64,000 bases of DNA from Novosphingobium sp. CF614 (GCF_900113255.1 NZ_FOOR01000003.1:124001-188000), one strand, 5' to 3'; positions 14,213-23,172 are shown, counted from the stretch's first letter. The notes: generated by a model from the letters alone, not told the origin. Numbers and translations are program-made.

Positions 14213-14494
14213 ACACACAACGCCAGAACACCGGCGAGCGTTTCGACATCCGGGCAGTTCGTCTCGCTCGACGTGCAAACTCTCAGCGTCATGGTCGATC
14301 GCGGCGTATCGCGCCGGATTTGAGGGTGCGTCAGCCCGTCGACTTGATCTGCTAACGCACCACCCAATGACTGATCGCCAAGGTGACCGGACGCGCCGAT
14401 GTCACCGACGAACGGTCGATCCGGATGCCCTCGAAGTGGTCGAGCGTGAATCGACAGCTTTTGATCGGGCGCTGTTCTGATCTAAGGTAAGCAA
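14213..14494. other. Left island junction, no gene recognised
   Basis: 282 bases between trmB and the IclR gene. Short open frames exist on both strands, but none has a convincing start, composition or known motif. It may hold remnants of an integration or transposition module and the IclR promoter. Confidence 0.4.
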
Positions 14495-15271
14495 ATGACG
14501 GAAAAAGCAGAAGGTGAGGCGGATAGGCGCCGCCGAGGTATCCAGTCGGTCGAAATCGGCTTTGCAGTGCTCGAAGCGCTGGCTGCGCTTGGCGAGGCAT
14601 CGACGCTCGGCGCGATCGCGCAGGCGAGCGGATTGTCCGGGTCGCAGACACACCGCTACCTCGCCAGCCTCACCGCGGCGGGAATGACGCAGCAGGACCG
14701 CACCAGCGGCCGCTATGATCTCGGCCCGGCCGCGCTCAAACTGGGCCTCAGCGCGCTGGCACGCACCGATGCGTTCCGGGTCGCCGATACCGCGATCGAG
14801 GCCTTTGTGCGCGAAACCGGCCGCACCGTCCAGGTCGCTGCCCTGGGACCGCAGGGGCCGACGGTGGTGCGCTGGCATATGGGCCGACCGGCGGTGATGA
14901 CGTCGTTCGGTGTCGGTGCGGTGCTCCCGCTGCTCTATTCGGCGACCGGACATGTTTTCCTGAGTTTCGTGCCCGAGGTGGAAACAGATCCGCTGCTTGA
15001 GCGCGAGCTCTATGACAGCGGGATGACCAGATCCGAGGTCGACGTGATCAAGGCACGGGTCCGGGCGGAGGGGCGAGCCTGTGTCGAAGGAACGGTGATC
15101 CCTGGGCTCCGTGCCGCTGCCTTTCCAATCTTCGACTTCCAGGGTCGCGCGATCCTGAGTGCCACGGCGCTCATGCCCGGTGCGTTCAAGTCCGACGGCA
15201 GTGGCGCGGTGCTCGAAAAGCTCGCAACGGCCTGTCGCGACGTCAGCCGGAAGCTCGGCTGGAGCAATTGA
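14495..15271 (+). CDS. IclR family transcriptional regulator
   Basis: 258 residues. The N-terminal winged helix-turn-helix (about 15-75: GIQSVEIGFAVLEALAAL..., then SGLSGSQTHRYLASL) is followed by the C-terminal IclR effector-binding domain (about 90-250) with its conserved Cys-containing segment (GRACVEGTVIPGLRAAAFPIFD). It lies 89 bases upstream of the gentisate dioxygenase gene on the same strand, so it most likely senses gentisate or a related aromatic acid and controls that operon. The effector is inferred from context. Confidence 0.88.
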   Translation: MTEKAEGEADRRRRGIQSVEIGFAVLEALAALGEASTLGAIAQASGLSGSQTHRYLASLTAAGMTQQDRTSGRYDLGPAALKLGLSALARTDAFRVADTAIEAFVRETGRTVQVAALGPQGPTVVRWHMGRPAVMTSFGVGAVLPLLYSATGHVFLSFVPEVETDPLLERELYDSGMTRSEVDVIKARVRAEGRACVEGTVIPGLRAAAFPIFDFQGRAILSATALMPGAFKSDGSGAVLEKLATACRDVSRKLGWSN

Positions 15272-15298
15272 AATCGTTTGACATCAGCCAATGTATTA

Positions 15299-15317
15299 CG
15301 CAGTGCAGAATCCTGCG
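15299..15317. promoter_or_regulatory. Candidate IclR operator in the gentisate promoter region
   Basis: Inverted repeat CGCAG-N9-CTGCG (15299-15303 and 15313-15317) lies 16-21 bases downstream of a TTGACA hexamer (15278-15283) and 44 bases upstream of the dioxygenase start. IclR proteins bind short palindromes of this kind; the assignment is by position only. Confidence 0.4.
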
Positions 15318-15360
15318 GTGATCCTCTCCCGCCGAACGACCCAATTCTGCGAGCATCGGC

Positions 15361-16407
15361 ATGACCCTGGCCAACGACCAGCGAGCGCAACTTGAAGCGC
15401 TGTACCAGGAGATGGCCCCGGCGAACCTGACCCCGCTCTGGGAGTCACTGGCCGATTTAGTGCGGCCGCAGCCCCAGTCGCCCGCCAAGGTTCACCGTTG
15501 GTCCTACGACGAGGTGCGCGACCATCTGATGCGCGCCGGCGACCTGATCTCGGCCGAGCAGGCCGAGCGGCGCGTGCTGATCCTCGAAAATCCGGGTTTG
15601 CCGGGGCAATCGGCGATCGTGCCGAGCCTCTATGCCGGGCTCCAGCTCATCCTGCCGGGCGAAGTGGCGCCCAGCCATCGCCACACCCAGTCGGCGCTGC
15701 GCTTCGTGATGGAGGGGGATGGCGCCTTTACTGCGGTCGACGGCGAGAAGGCAATAATGCGCCCGTTTGACCTGGTGCTCACGCCTGGCTGGCAATGGCA
15801 CGATCATGGCAACCCTAGCAGCAAGCCGATGATCTGGCTCGACGGGCTCGACATCCCGACGGTGCGGCATTTCGACGCGAGCTTCGCCGAGCATCTGGAA
15901 AGCAGCGAGCACCCCGAGACCGTGCCGCCGGGCGATACGCTGGCGCGCTATGGAAACAATATGCGCCCGGTGCGCGGATCGGTGGCGGATCGCCGTCCGG
16001 CGCACCAGCCGCTGTTCCATTACCCTTATGTCGACTGGCGACCCGCGCTCGACGCGATGGCGGCCTCGGCCGGGATCGACCCGCATCTGGGACACGCGCT
16101 GGAGTTCCTCAATCCCGCCAATGGCGGCCCGGTGATGCCCACCATCGCCGCGCATGTTCGCCTGTTGCCCGCTGGCTTTGAGACCCGGCCGCGACGCACC
16201 ACCGACGGCACCGTGTTTGTCGTGGTCGAAGGCAGTGGCACGGCTGTGATCGAGGGGCAGGAGATTGCGCTCCATCCCCGCGATATCTTCATCGTGCCCT
16301 CGTGGCACGCGCTGCGCCTTCAGGCCGCGAACACACTCGTGCTGTTCGGCTATTCGGACAAGGCGGCGCAGGAAAAGCTCAACCTCTACAAGGAGCAGAA
16401 CGCGTGA
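15361..16407 (+). CDS. Gentisate 1,2-dioxygenase
   Basis: 348 residues, a bicupin Fe(II) ring-cleavage dioxygenase that converts gentisate to maleylpyruvate. The first cupin (about 90-165) holds metal ligands H106 and H108 (SHRHTQSALRF) and the H147/H149 pair (WQWHDHGN). The second cupin (about 245-340) has the VEGSGTAVIEGQ...HPRDIFIVPSWH pattern. The length is normal. It is the first gene of a tightly packed operon: its stop overlaps the GTG start of the hydrolase that follows. No salicylate or 3-hydroxybenzoate hydroxylase that would supply gentisate is present nearby. Confidence 0.92.
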   Translation: MTLANDQRAQLEALYQEMAPANLTPLWESLADLVRPQPQSPAKVHRWSYDEVRDHLMRAGDLISAEQAERRVLILENPGLPGQSAIVPSLYAGLQLILPGEVAPSHRHTQSALRFVMEGDGAFTAVDGEKAIMRPFDLVLTPGWQWHDHGNPSSKPMIWLDGLDIPTVRHFDASFAEHLESSEHPETVPPGDTLARYGNNMRPVRGSVADRRPAHQPLFHYPYVDWRPALDAMAASAGIDPHLGHALEFLNPANGGPVMPTIAAHVRLLPAGFETRPRRTTDGTVFVVVEGSGTAVIEGQEIALHPRDIFIVPSWHALRLQAANTLVLFGYSDKAAQEKLNLYKEQNA

Positions 16408-17102
16408 CGACCCTTTTTCCCCCTCAGGTGCCGACCCTTGCCGCGACGAGCGACGGGCACGAGTTCCCGGTTCGGCGTGTGTTCTGCATCGGTCGCAACT
16501 ATGCCGCTCATGCGCGCGAAATGGGCCGCGATCCCGATCGCGAGGCGCCCTTCTTCTTCACCAAATGGGCCGAGACCGTGGTACCAAGCGGCACTACCGT
16601 CGCCTATCCGAGCGAGACGACGAACTTCCATTATGAAGCCGAACTGGTGGTTGCGATGGGTAAGGCTGGCCGCTCCATCGCTGCGACAGACGCGCTCAAC
16701 CATGTCTATGGCTATGCGACCGGATTGGACATGACGCGCCGCGACCTTCAGTTCGAGGCGCGCGACAAGGGCCGTCCCTGGGACGCCGGCAAAAACGTCG
16801 AGCAGTCCTCGCCACTCGGACTGATCCATCCCGCGCCCGAGGTCGGCCATCTCGAGAGCGGCAGCATCAAGCTGACCGTCAATGGCGCGGTGAAGCAGGA
16901 CGCGGACCTCAACGAGTTGATCTGGGATGTGCCCGACGTCATCGCCTATGTCTCGCGCTTCTACCGGCTCGAGCCGGGTGACCTGATCTACACCGGCACG
17001 CCCGCGGGCGTGGGGGCGGTGGTCGCGGGCGACGTGGTGACGGTATCGATCGCCGGGCTTTCCGACTGCACGATCACGGTGGGCGTGCCGGCGAATGCCT
17101 GA
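16404..17102 (+). CDS. Fumarylacetoacetate hydrolase family protein, probable fumarylpyruvate hydrolase
   Basis: 232 residues after a GTG start that overlaps the previous stop (GTGA); the frame upstream of it lies within the dioxygenase gene. It carries the FAH fold with the FCIGRNYAAHAREMG entry segment, the acidic metal ligands in NFHYEAELVV, and the C-terminal PGDLIYTGTPAGVG motif. In this operon it should split fumarylpyruvate to fumarate and pyruvate, the last step of the GSH-dependent gentisate pathway. Acylpyruvases share the same fold, so the exact substrate comes from context. Confidence 0.9.
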   Translation: MTTLFPPQVPTLAATSDGHEFPVRRVFCIGRNYAAHAREMGRDPDREAPFFFTKWAETVVPSGTTVAYPSETTNFHYEAELVVAMGKAGRSIAATDALNHVYGYATGLDMTRRDLQFEARDKGRPWDAGKNVEQSSPLGLIHPAPEVGHLESGSIKLTVNGAVKQDADLNELIWDVPDVIAYVSRFYRLEPGDLIYTGTPAGVGAVVAGDVVTVSIAGLSDCTITVGVPANA

Positions 17103-17733
17103 CGCGGTCACGCTGCACGGCTATTTCCGTTCGGGCGCTTCCTACCGCGTGCGCATCGCGCTCAACATGAAGGGCATGTCCTATGCCGATGTCTTTCACC
17201 ACTTGCGCAAGGGGGAGCAGCAAGCGCCGGCATATCGCGCGCTGAATCCGCAAGGACTGCTGCCCACGTTGGAGGTCGATCACGCGGTGCTGACCCAAAG
17301 CCTGGCGATCTGCGAGTATCTGGAGGAGACACGGCCGGAGCCTGCGCTGTTGCCCGCCGATCCGGTCGCCCGTGCCAGGATACGTGCCTTTGCCCAGGTG
17401 ATTGCATGCGACACGCATCCGGTACAGAATTTGAAGGTGCTCGCCAATCTGCGTGCAATGGGCCTCAACGAGACGGCAGTCACTACCTGGGCGGCGAAAG
17501 TGATCGACGAGGGGCTGAGCGCCTGCGACGCGCTGGTCGCTGGCCAGGTCGGCCCTTATTGTTTTGGTGAAACGGTGACGCTGGCGGATCTGTTCCTGGT
17601 GCCGCAGCTCGTCAACGCGCGGCGCTTCGGCGTCGAGCTCCGCTGGCCGCGGTTGCTGGAGATAGAGCGCGCCTGTCTGGCGCTCGACGCGTTCGTCAGA
17701 GCAGCGCCGGAGAACCAGCCCGACGTCGAATAA
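17095..17733 (+). CDS. Zeta-class glutathione S-transferase, maleylpyruvate (maleylacetoacetate) isomerase
   Basis: 212 residues. The N-terminal thioredoxin-like domain carries the zeta-class GSH site SGASYRVRIALNMKG (residues about 13-27), and the C-terminal helical domain contains TLADLFLVPQLVNARRFG. It catalyses GSH-dependent cis-trans isomerisation of maleylpyruvate to fumarylpyruvate. The ATG overlaps the end of the hydrolase gene by eight bases. With the dioxygenase and hydrolase it completes gentisate to fumarate plus pyruvate. The homologous tyrosine-pathway enzyme acts on maleylacetoacetate; context favours maleylpyruvate here. Confidence 0.92.
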   Translation: MPDAVTLHGYFRSGASYRVRIALNMKGMSYADVFHHLRKGEQQAPAYRALNPQGLLPTLEVDHAVLTQSLAICEYLEETRPEPALLPADPVARARIRAFAQVIACDTHPVQNLKVLANLRAMGLNETAVTTWAAKVIDEGLSACDALVAGQVGPYCFGETVTLADLFLVPQLVNARRFGVELRWPRLLEIERACLALDAFVRAAPENQPDVE

Positions 17734-17867
17734 GCTGAACCGGAATTGGATAGAAGGGAGGGCAGGACGCGGGAATCGAAGCTCAGCCACCGCACGATGA
17801 TCGGAGCGGCCGGGCGACCGTCCTGGCGGACTTCAGCCGCACTCTGCGGACAGGATCAGTCGTTGCG

Positions 17868-19559
17868 CTACCACTGTAGTTGTTCCTCACCGCAAAATGC
17901 GTCGACCGGGCTGACCCCAGCGAATGGAGCCTCGCCGACGAGTCGTTCGACCAGCGCGTGCTGGTTGATATCCTGCCCTGAATAGGCGTTGATATAGGTC
18001 GCGTAATTAGGGGCATCGTACAGGTAGAATGGCTGGCCGAACGACACCAGCAAAGTCGGCAGCTCGCGGTTCAGATGTTGCATCGCCGCGCGTGGGCCGC
18101 CGTGCAGCTTGGCGAAATCGATGTGGATCTCGCCAAGCCCCGGCGTCGCTTCCTGCCCGATCAGGTAGATCAGCAGATCGGCATCGGCGACCGAGGGCGG
18201 CGCATCGGTGTCGAAGGTCCTCACCTCGAATCCCCGCGCGCGCAGCGCGTCCGCCAGCGGCGTGAAACTGCGCTCCGGCGCGCCGAAGAAGAAGCTCCAT
18301 CCCGGGTCGGCGGCAACGACGACGCGCCGGTGGCGCCGTGGATCGATCGGGATGAGCGCTTGGGTGTCTTTTACCAGCGTCAGGCTGCGTCCCGCCGCCT
18401 GCTGGCTCAGGTCCATCGCCTTGTCGGTACGCAGCGCCGCGCTGACCGTGCCCAGCTCCGGCACGCGCGCCTCCGCGCTCCGCTCGTGCAGCCCGAGCCG
18501 CGCCTTCAGCGTCAGCATCCGCCGGACGGCTTCCTCCAGCCGCTCTTCCGACAGCCGGCCGTCGCGCAGGCCATCAAGCATCAGCGCCATGTCGCGCGCC
18601 GGCTGGCGGCTGAACAGGAAGGCGTCGCAGCCATTCTCGATCACCGCAGGAACCGCCTCCGCCCGGTCGAGCCAGCTGGTCAGGCCGCCCATCACGGTGG
18701 CGTCGGAGACGATCAGGCCGCGAAAACCCAGCCGTTCGCGCAGGAGATCGTGGTTCAGCAGCCTTGAGACCGACGCCGGGGTGAACGCATCCCGGCCGGC
18801 ATCGGGCCGCATCGCCCGGACGAAGGCTGGCAAGGCGATGTGCGCCGACATCACCGTCATCACGCCGTCGGCGATCAGCCCGCGGTAGATTCGCCCGAAC
18901 GTCGCCTCCCATGCGTCCATCGACAGCGGGTTGACGGTGGTGACCAGATGCTGGTCGCGCGGATCAAAGCCCTCGCCCGGCCAGTGCTTCGCGGTCGCGG
19001 CAATGCCATGATCCTGCAGAACGCGGACATAGGTGCGCGCCTGCGCCAGCACCGCGTCGGGATCCGATCCATAGGAGCGCGTGCCCACCACGGCGCTGCG
19101 GAAGGCGATGTTGAGATCGACGACCGGCGTGAAGCTCCAGTCGTAGCCGAGTGCCCGGCTTTCACGCGCGATGACGTCGGCCAGCGCCGCCGACAATTCC
19201 AGGTCGTCGCAGGCGGCGATCCCAAGCTGGTTGGGGACGGGGCTGGCGAAGGGATAGTTGACGGCACCCCCTTCGATATCGCCGCTGATGATCGGGGGGA
19301 CCGCCGCCTGCTCGATCACCGCGCGCGTCTCGCGCACGACCGCGGCAAGGTCCTGGGTCGGGAAGCGGTGGACCCCGCCGGGGCGCAGCCGGGTCAGCTC
19401 CGCCGTTTCCTCGGGGGTGTCGTGGCGGCTGTAGAGAATGAAGAGCTGGGCGATCTTGTCCTCTACCGACATCGCATCGCTGGTTCGCGTGACCCAGGCC
19501 TGGGCCGCCGCGTCGATGGCAAGCGGATCGAGGGTTGCGCGATCGGTAACGTCATGCAT
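17868..19559 (-). CDS. Glycoside hydrolase family 3 protein
   Basis: 563 residues. The GH3 TIM barrel (about 25-360) contains KHWPGEG at 191-197 and the His204 of the NagZ-type catalytic dyad (RDQH). The candidate nucleophile is Asp285 (LIVSDATVMGG). A C-terminal alpha/beta domain follows (about 400-560). The His dyad points to the beta-N-acetylglucosaminidase-like branch of GH3, which may also act as a phosphorylase; the substrate is not certain. There is no signal peptide, so it acts in the cytoplasm on imported glycosides. A LacI-type palindrome lies 21 bases upstream of its start. Confidence 0.88.
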   Translation of the reverse strand: MHDVTDRATLDPLAIDAAAQAWVTRTSDAMSVEDKIAQLFILYSRHDTPEETAELTRLRPGGVHRFPTQDLAAVVRETRAVIEQAAVPPIISGDIEGGAVNYPFASPVPNQLGIAACDDLELSAALADVIARESRALGYDWSFTPVVDLNIAFRSAVVGTRSYGSDPDAVLAQARTYVRVLQDHGIAATAKHWPGEGFDPRDQHLVTTVNPLSMDAWEATFGRIYRGLIADGVMTVMSAHIALPAFVRAMRPDAGRDAFTPASVSRLLNHDLLRERLGFRGLIVSDATVMGGLTSWLDRAEAVPAVIENGCDAFLFSRQPARDMALMLDGLRDGRLSEERLEEAVRRMLTLKARLGLHERSAEARVPELGTVSAALRTDKAMDLSQQAAGRSLTLVKDTQALIPIDPRRHRRVVVAADPGWSFFFGAPERSFTPLADALRARGFEVRTFDTDAPPSVADADLLIYLIGQEATPGLGEIHIDFAKLHGGPRAAMQHLNRELPTLLVSFGQPFYLYDAPNYATYINAYSGQDINQHALVERLVGEAPFAGVSPVDAFCGEEQLQW

Positions 19560-19579
19560 GAGGGTGTCGCCAGTTCTTA

Positions 19580-19593
19580 TGAAAAGCTTTACG
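19580..19593. promoter_or_regulatory. LacI-type operator, GH3 gene
   Basis: TGAAAAGCTTTACG, centred on a CpG-like GC, lies 21 bases upstream of the GH3 ATG on the minus strand. It matches the other island palindromes, which share the pattern TG(T/A)AAA(C/G)(G/C)TTT(A/T/G)C. Confidence 0.6.
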
Positions 19594-19688
19594 TACCGAT
19601 CTACGCTCCTCGGCAGGAGCCGACAATATGTCTTCTTCCCACGCGCGGAATTCGGCGTCGGGAGAGACTGTCATGTGCCGGTAAAGTC

Positions 19689-19702
19689 TGTAAACGGTTA
19701 AA
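19689..19702. promoter_or_regulatory. LacI-type operator, weaker copy
   Basis: TGTAAACGGTTAAA lies in the divergent region between the GH3 gene and the dehydrogenase operon. The left half matches the consensus; the right half is degenerate. Confidence 0.45.
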
Positions 19703-19742
19703 ATCCGCGGCGTGCGCGCGCCGGTCGGCCAGTCGCGGCAAA

Positions 19743-19892
19743 GACGGGATCACCTTTCCGGACAGGAACCACATCGATGAGATGTTGCTGCAGCTGCTCG
19801 CGGACCGGACCGTTCCGGCGCGCAAGCAGGTGCTGCGCACGTAGCTCGTCATCCGGGGATCGACCGCACCACCCGGAAACCGGCGCTCCTGA
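19743..19892 (+). pseudogene. C-terminal relic of a LacI family regulator
   Basis: A plus-strand frame reads a typical LacI-family C-terminus: DEMLLQLLADRTVPARKQVL, then RT, a TAG stop (19842-19844), then LVIRGSTAPP in the same frame up to a TGA at 19890-19892. Family members end as ...VPPR-VVLPT-LVVRGST, so the stop replaces one codon of a once-continuous gene. About 50 codons survive out of the usual 340, and the DNA-binding domain is gone. It sits among the LacI-type operators that its ancestor may have bound. The rest of 19560-20025 holds operators and promoters and no gene. Confidence 0.65.
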
Positions 19893-19965
19893 CACCGGCG
19901 GCAAGCGCGACCGGCGCCAATATCCCGTGCGATGTTGCACCTCCGTGATTGCGCTGATACAGCTA

Positions 19966-19979
19966 TGTAAACGTTTACC
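19966..19979. promoter_or_regulatory. LacI-type operator, dehydrogenase operon
   Basis: TGTAAACGTTTACC contains the perfect 12-bp palindrome GTAAACGTTTAC (19967-19978), a classic LacI/GalR family site. It lies 47 bases upstream of the first gene of the plus-strand operon. Confidence 0.75.
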
Positions 19980-20025
19980 TAGCTCGGTGCGATGCTGGCT
20001 TGAAACTAGGATTGGATTACAGACT

Positions 20026-21177
20026 ATGGCGTCGAGCCCTTCGCTCGTTAGGATGGGGATGGTCGGAGGTGGGCTCGGTTCGTTCATCGGACCGGTCCAT
20101 CGCATGGCAGCGACGCTCGACGGCGAGATCGCGTTCGTCGCCGGCGCATTTGGCAGCAGCGCCGAAAGCTCGCGCGCCGGCGGGGCGCGCTACGGCCTTG
20201 ATCCTGCCCGCGTCTATGACGACTGGCGCGCGCTGTTCGCCGCCGAGCGCGAACGCCCCGACCCGATCGATTTCGTCGCCATCACCGCCCCCAACCACGT
20301 CCACTTCCCCGCCGCGCGCGCGGCGCTGGAAGCGGGCTTCGCGGTGCTGAGCGACAAGCCCGCCACCGCGACGCTGGCTGAGGCGCTGGCGCTGGCGGAA
20401 ATCGTGGCCGCGACCGGGCGACCTTACGGCCTGACCTATACCTATACCGGCTATGCGATGGTCCGGCACGCACGCGAGATGGTGCGCGTCGGCACGCTGG
20501 GCGCGATCCGCAAGATCGTGGTCGAATATGAGCAGGGCTGGCTCAGCCGCCCGATCGAGCAGGCCGATGATCGCCAGGCGAAATGGCGCACCGATCCCGC
20601 AACGGCGGGGATCGGCGGCTGCCTCGGCGATATCGGCGTCCATGCGCACAACCTCGCCGAGTTCGTGACGGGCGAGCGCGTGATCGAGCTATGCGCCGAA
20701 GTGTCGCGGTTCGGGCCGGGCCGGGCGCTGGACGACGACGCCAACGTGCTGCTGCGTTTTGCCGGTGGCGCGCGCGGGGTGCTCATATCCTCGCAGATAT
20801 CGGCCGGCGCGCGCAACGGCATCCGCCTGCGGGTCTACGGCGAGAATGCCGGGCTGGAATGGTCGCATGAGAACCCCGACCGGCTGACGCTGTCGCCGCT
20901 CGACGAGCCCCAGCGCGTGATCCACGCCGGCATGCCCGGCCTGTCGGACGCGGCGCGGCGCGCCACGCGCCTGCCCACGGGGCATCCGGAAGGGTTGATC
21001 GAGGCGTTCGCCAATATCTACCGCGATTTCGCCACGTCGATCCGGTCGGGCGATGCGGGCGAGCGCGCGCTGGTGCCGGGCATCGACGAGGGCGTGCGGG
21101 GCATGACGTTCATCGACCGCGCGCTGCGGTCAGGCGCGCAAGGCGGCTGGGTCGCCATGGATATGGGGGCAGAATGA
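20026..21177 (+). CDS. Gfo/Idh/MocA family oxidoreductase
   Basis: 383 residues. The N-terminal NAD(P)-binding Rossmann domain begins GMVGGGLGSFIG and carries the sugar-dehydrogenase Lys in a DKP motif (VLSDKPATAT, around residue 110). The C-terminal alpha/beta substrate domain has the conserved GGCLGDIGVHAHNL segment whose His lies in the active site. Such enzymes oxidise a ring hydroxyl of sugars or glycosides, often at C3. The frame is open upstream, but the ATG at 20026 gives the usual short lead-in. Its stop overlaps the next gene (ATGA), and a LacI-type operator precedes it. Confidence 0.9.
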   Translation: MASSPSLVRMGMVGGGLGSFIGPVHRMAATLDGEIAFVAGAFGSSAESSRAGGARYGLDPARVYDDWRALFAAERERPDPIDFVAITAPNHVHFPAARAALEAGFAVLSDKPATATLAEALALAEIVAATGRPYGLTYTYTGYAMVRHAREMVRVGTLGAIRKIVVEYEQGWLSRPIEQADDRQAKWRTDPATAGIGGCLGDIGVHAHNLAEFVTGERVIELCAEVSRFGPGRALDDDANVLLRFAGGARGVLISSQISAGARNGIRLRVYGENAGLEWSHENPDRLTLSPLDEPQRVIHAGMPGLSDAARRATRLPTGHPEGLIEAFANIYRDFATSIRSGDAGERALVPGIDEGVRGMTFIDRALRSGAQGGWVAMDMGAE

Positions 21178-22226
21178 AGACGTTGCAGGGGCCGGGACTC
21201 TTCCTGGCGCAATTCGCGGGTGACAATGCACCGTTCGACACGCTCGAAGGGCTGGCCGGCTGGGCGGCGGCACTTGGCTATGTTGGGCTGCAGATCCCCA
21301 CCCACATGCCGCGGCTGTTCGACCTCGAGGCAGCGGCGGCGAGCGACGGATATTGCGACGACGTCGCCGGGATGCTGGCCGACAAGGGCTTGCGCATCAC
21401 CGAGTTGTCCACCCATCTGCAAGGGCAGCTGATCGCTGTCCATCCCGCCTATGACGCGCTGTTCGACGGCTTCGCGCCCGAGCAGGTGCGCGGCAATCCC
21501 GCCGCGCGCCGCGCGTGGGCGGAGCGGCAGTTGATGCTGGCCGCCGAAGCGAGCCGCAAGCTGGGCCTCGCCGCCCATGCCACCTTTTCGGGTGCGCTAG
21601 CGTGGGGATTTCTCTATCCTTGGCCGCAACGTCCCGCCGGGCTGGTGCAGGAGGCGTTCGACGAACTCGGCCGGCGCTGGCTGCCGATCCTTGACCGGTT
21701 CGAGGACGCCGGGGTCGATCTGTGCTACGAAATCCATCCCGGCGAGGATTTGCACGACGGCGCGACCTTCGCCCGTTTTCTCGACACGGTGAAGGGCCAT
21801 CCCCGCGCCAACATCCTGTACGATCCCAGCCACCTGCTGCTCCAGCAGATGGATTATCTGGGCTTCATCGATCATTATCACGATCGCATCCGCGCGTTTC
21901 ACGTCAAGGACGCCGAGTTTCACGCGACCGCGCATTCGGGCGTGTACGGTGGATATCAGGACTGGATCGACCGGCCCGGCCGGTTCCGCTCGCCGGGCGA
22001 CGGACAGGTCGATTTCCGCCAGATCTTTTCGAAGCTGGCGCAATATGACTATCCGGGCTGGGCGGTGCTGGAATGGGAATGCTGCCTCAAGCATCCCGAG
22101 GACGGCGCACGCGAAGGCGCCGGCTTCATCCGCGATCACATCATCCGCGTAACCGACCGGGCGTTCGACGATTTCGCGAGCGTCGGCGACGATCGCGAGC
22201 GCAACCGCGTCATCCTGGGCCTTTGA
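21174..22226 (+). CDS. Sugar phosphate isomerase/epimerase-like TIM-barrel protein
   Basis: 350 residues of the xylose isomerase-like TIM-barrel (AP endonuclease 2) superfamily. Metal-ligand segments are visible: CYEIHPGEDL (about residue 185), YDPSHLLLQ (about 220), FHVKDAEFH (about 243) and the late Glu in VLEWECC (about 305). It is translationally coupled to the dehydrogenase upstream. Pairs of Gfo-type dehydrogenase and this type of isomerase process 3-keto sugars in several bacteria, which suggests this role; the substrate is unknown. Confidence 0.85.
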   Translation: MKTLQGPGLFLAQFAGDNAPFDTLEGLAGWAAALGYVGLQIPTHMPRLFDLEAAAASDGYCDDVAGMLADKGLRITELSTHLQGQLIAVHPAYDALFDGFAPEQVRGNPAARRAWAERQLMLAAEASRKLGLAAHATFSGALAWGFLYPWPQRPAGLVQEAFDELGRRWLPILDRFEDAGVDLCYEIHPGEDLHDGATFARFLDTVKGHPRANILYDPSHLLLQQMDYLGFIDHYHDRIRAFHVKDAEFHATAHSGVYGGYQDWIDRPGRFRSPGDGQVDFRQIFSKLAQYDYPGWAVLEWECCLKHPEDGAREGAGFIRDHIIRVTDRAFDDFASVGDDRERNRVILGL

Positions 22227-22242
22227 GGCAGGAAGGCCGGCT

Positions 22243-23163
22243 ATGGGAAACCGGATCGAAATCGGCCGCAGCCCCGGGCGCCAGGCGTTGCAGCCCGGCC
22301 AGGTCTCGCGGCTCGTCACGGTCCACCGGTCGGGCGCGGACCGCGTCACGGTGCTCGAAAGCGACCGGCTGGTCGAGGCGCCGAACTGGACGCGCGACGG
22401 CGCATGGCTGATCGTCAACGAAGGCGGGTTGATGCACCGTGTGCCCGCCGACGGCAGCGGCGGGCTGGAACCGATCGACACGCAGGACGTGGTGACGTGC
22501 AACAACGACCATGTGCTGTCGTTCGACGGACGCAGCATGTTCGTCAGCGCCAGCGGCCAGCTATATGAAGTGCCGATCACCGGCGGCGCGCCGCGCCGCG
22601 TGTCCAACCTCTACGACCCGCCTGAGCGCTATCGCTACTTCCTGCACGGCGTGTCGCCGGACGGCGCGGAGCTGGTCTATGTCGCGGTCGAGCCGCTGGG
22701 CGCCAATCCGTTCGGCATCCGCTATATCGCGACGATCCCGGCGGCCGGCGGGACCGAGGCGGCGCTGACCGATCGCGCGATCGCTGCGGACAGCCCCGAA
22801 TATAGTCCGGACGGCGCGTGGATCTATTTCAACTCGGAAATGGCGGCGCAGCGCCCCGGTCACGCGCAAATCTTCCGCATGCGGCCCGACGGATCGGAGG
22901 CGACCCAGCTCACCTTCGACGACCGCGTCAACTGGGCGCCGCATTTGTCCCCCGACGGCCGCTGGATGCTCTATATCAGCTATGCGCCCGGCACGCTGGG
23001 CCATCCCGCCGACATGGACGTGCTGCTGCGCATCGCGCCTACGGAAGGCGGCGAGGCGAAGACGGTGGTCGCCGCATTCGGCGGCCAGGGCACGCTGAAC
23101 GTCAACAGTTGGTCGCCCGACAGCGAGCGTTTCGCCTATGTCGAATATCCGCCGCTACACTGA
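22243..23163 (+). CDS. TolB-like beta-propeller (PD40/WD40-like) protein
   Basis: 306 residues with repeated propeller motifs of the form SPDGxxLxYVxx (GVSPDGAELVYV, YSPDGAWIYF, LSPDGRWMLYI, WSPDSERFAYV). It has no signal peptide, unlike true TolB, so it is probably cytoplasmic. Members of this group occur in carbohydrate-use loci, including oligogalacturonide lyase-like propellers with a metal site. Here it is the third gene of the operon with the dehydrogenase and isomerase. Its role is not established: it could be an enzyme (lyase or lactonase) acting on the oxidised sugar. Confidence 0.7.
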   Translation: MGNRIEIGRSPGRQALQPGQVSRLVTVHRSGADRVTVLESDRLVEAPNWTRDGAWLIVNEGGLMHRVPADGSGGLEPIDTQDVVTCNNDHVLSFDGRSMFVSASGQLYEVPITGGAPRRVSNLYDPPERYRYFLHGVSPDGAELVYVAVEPLGANPFGIRYIATIPAAGGTEAALTDRAIAADSPEYSPDGAWIYFNSEMAAQRPGHAQIFRMRPDGSEATQLTFDDRVNWAPHLSPDGRWMLYISYAPGTLGHPADMDVLLRIAPTEGGEAKTVVAAFGGQGTLNVNSWSPDSERFAYVEYPPLH

Positions 23164-23172
23164 ACCCGCGAC

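Noticed and set aside
14213-14494. Possible transposase remnant at the left island end
   Set aside because: Short frames on both strands gave no recognisable transposase or integrase motif and no terminal inverted repeats.
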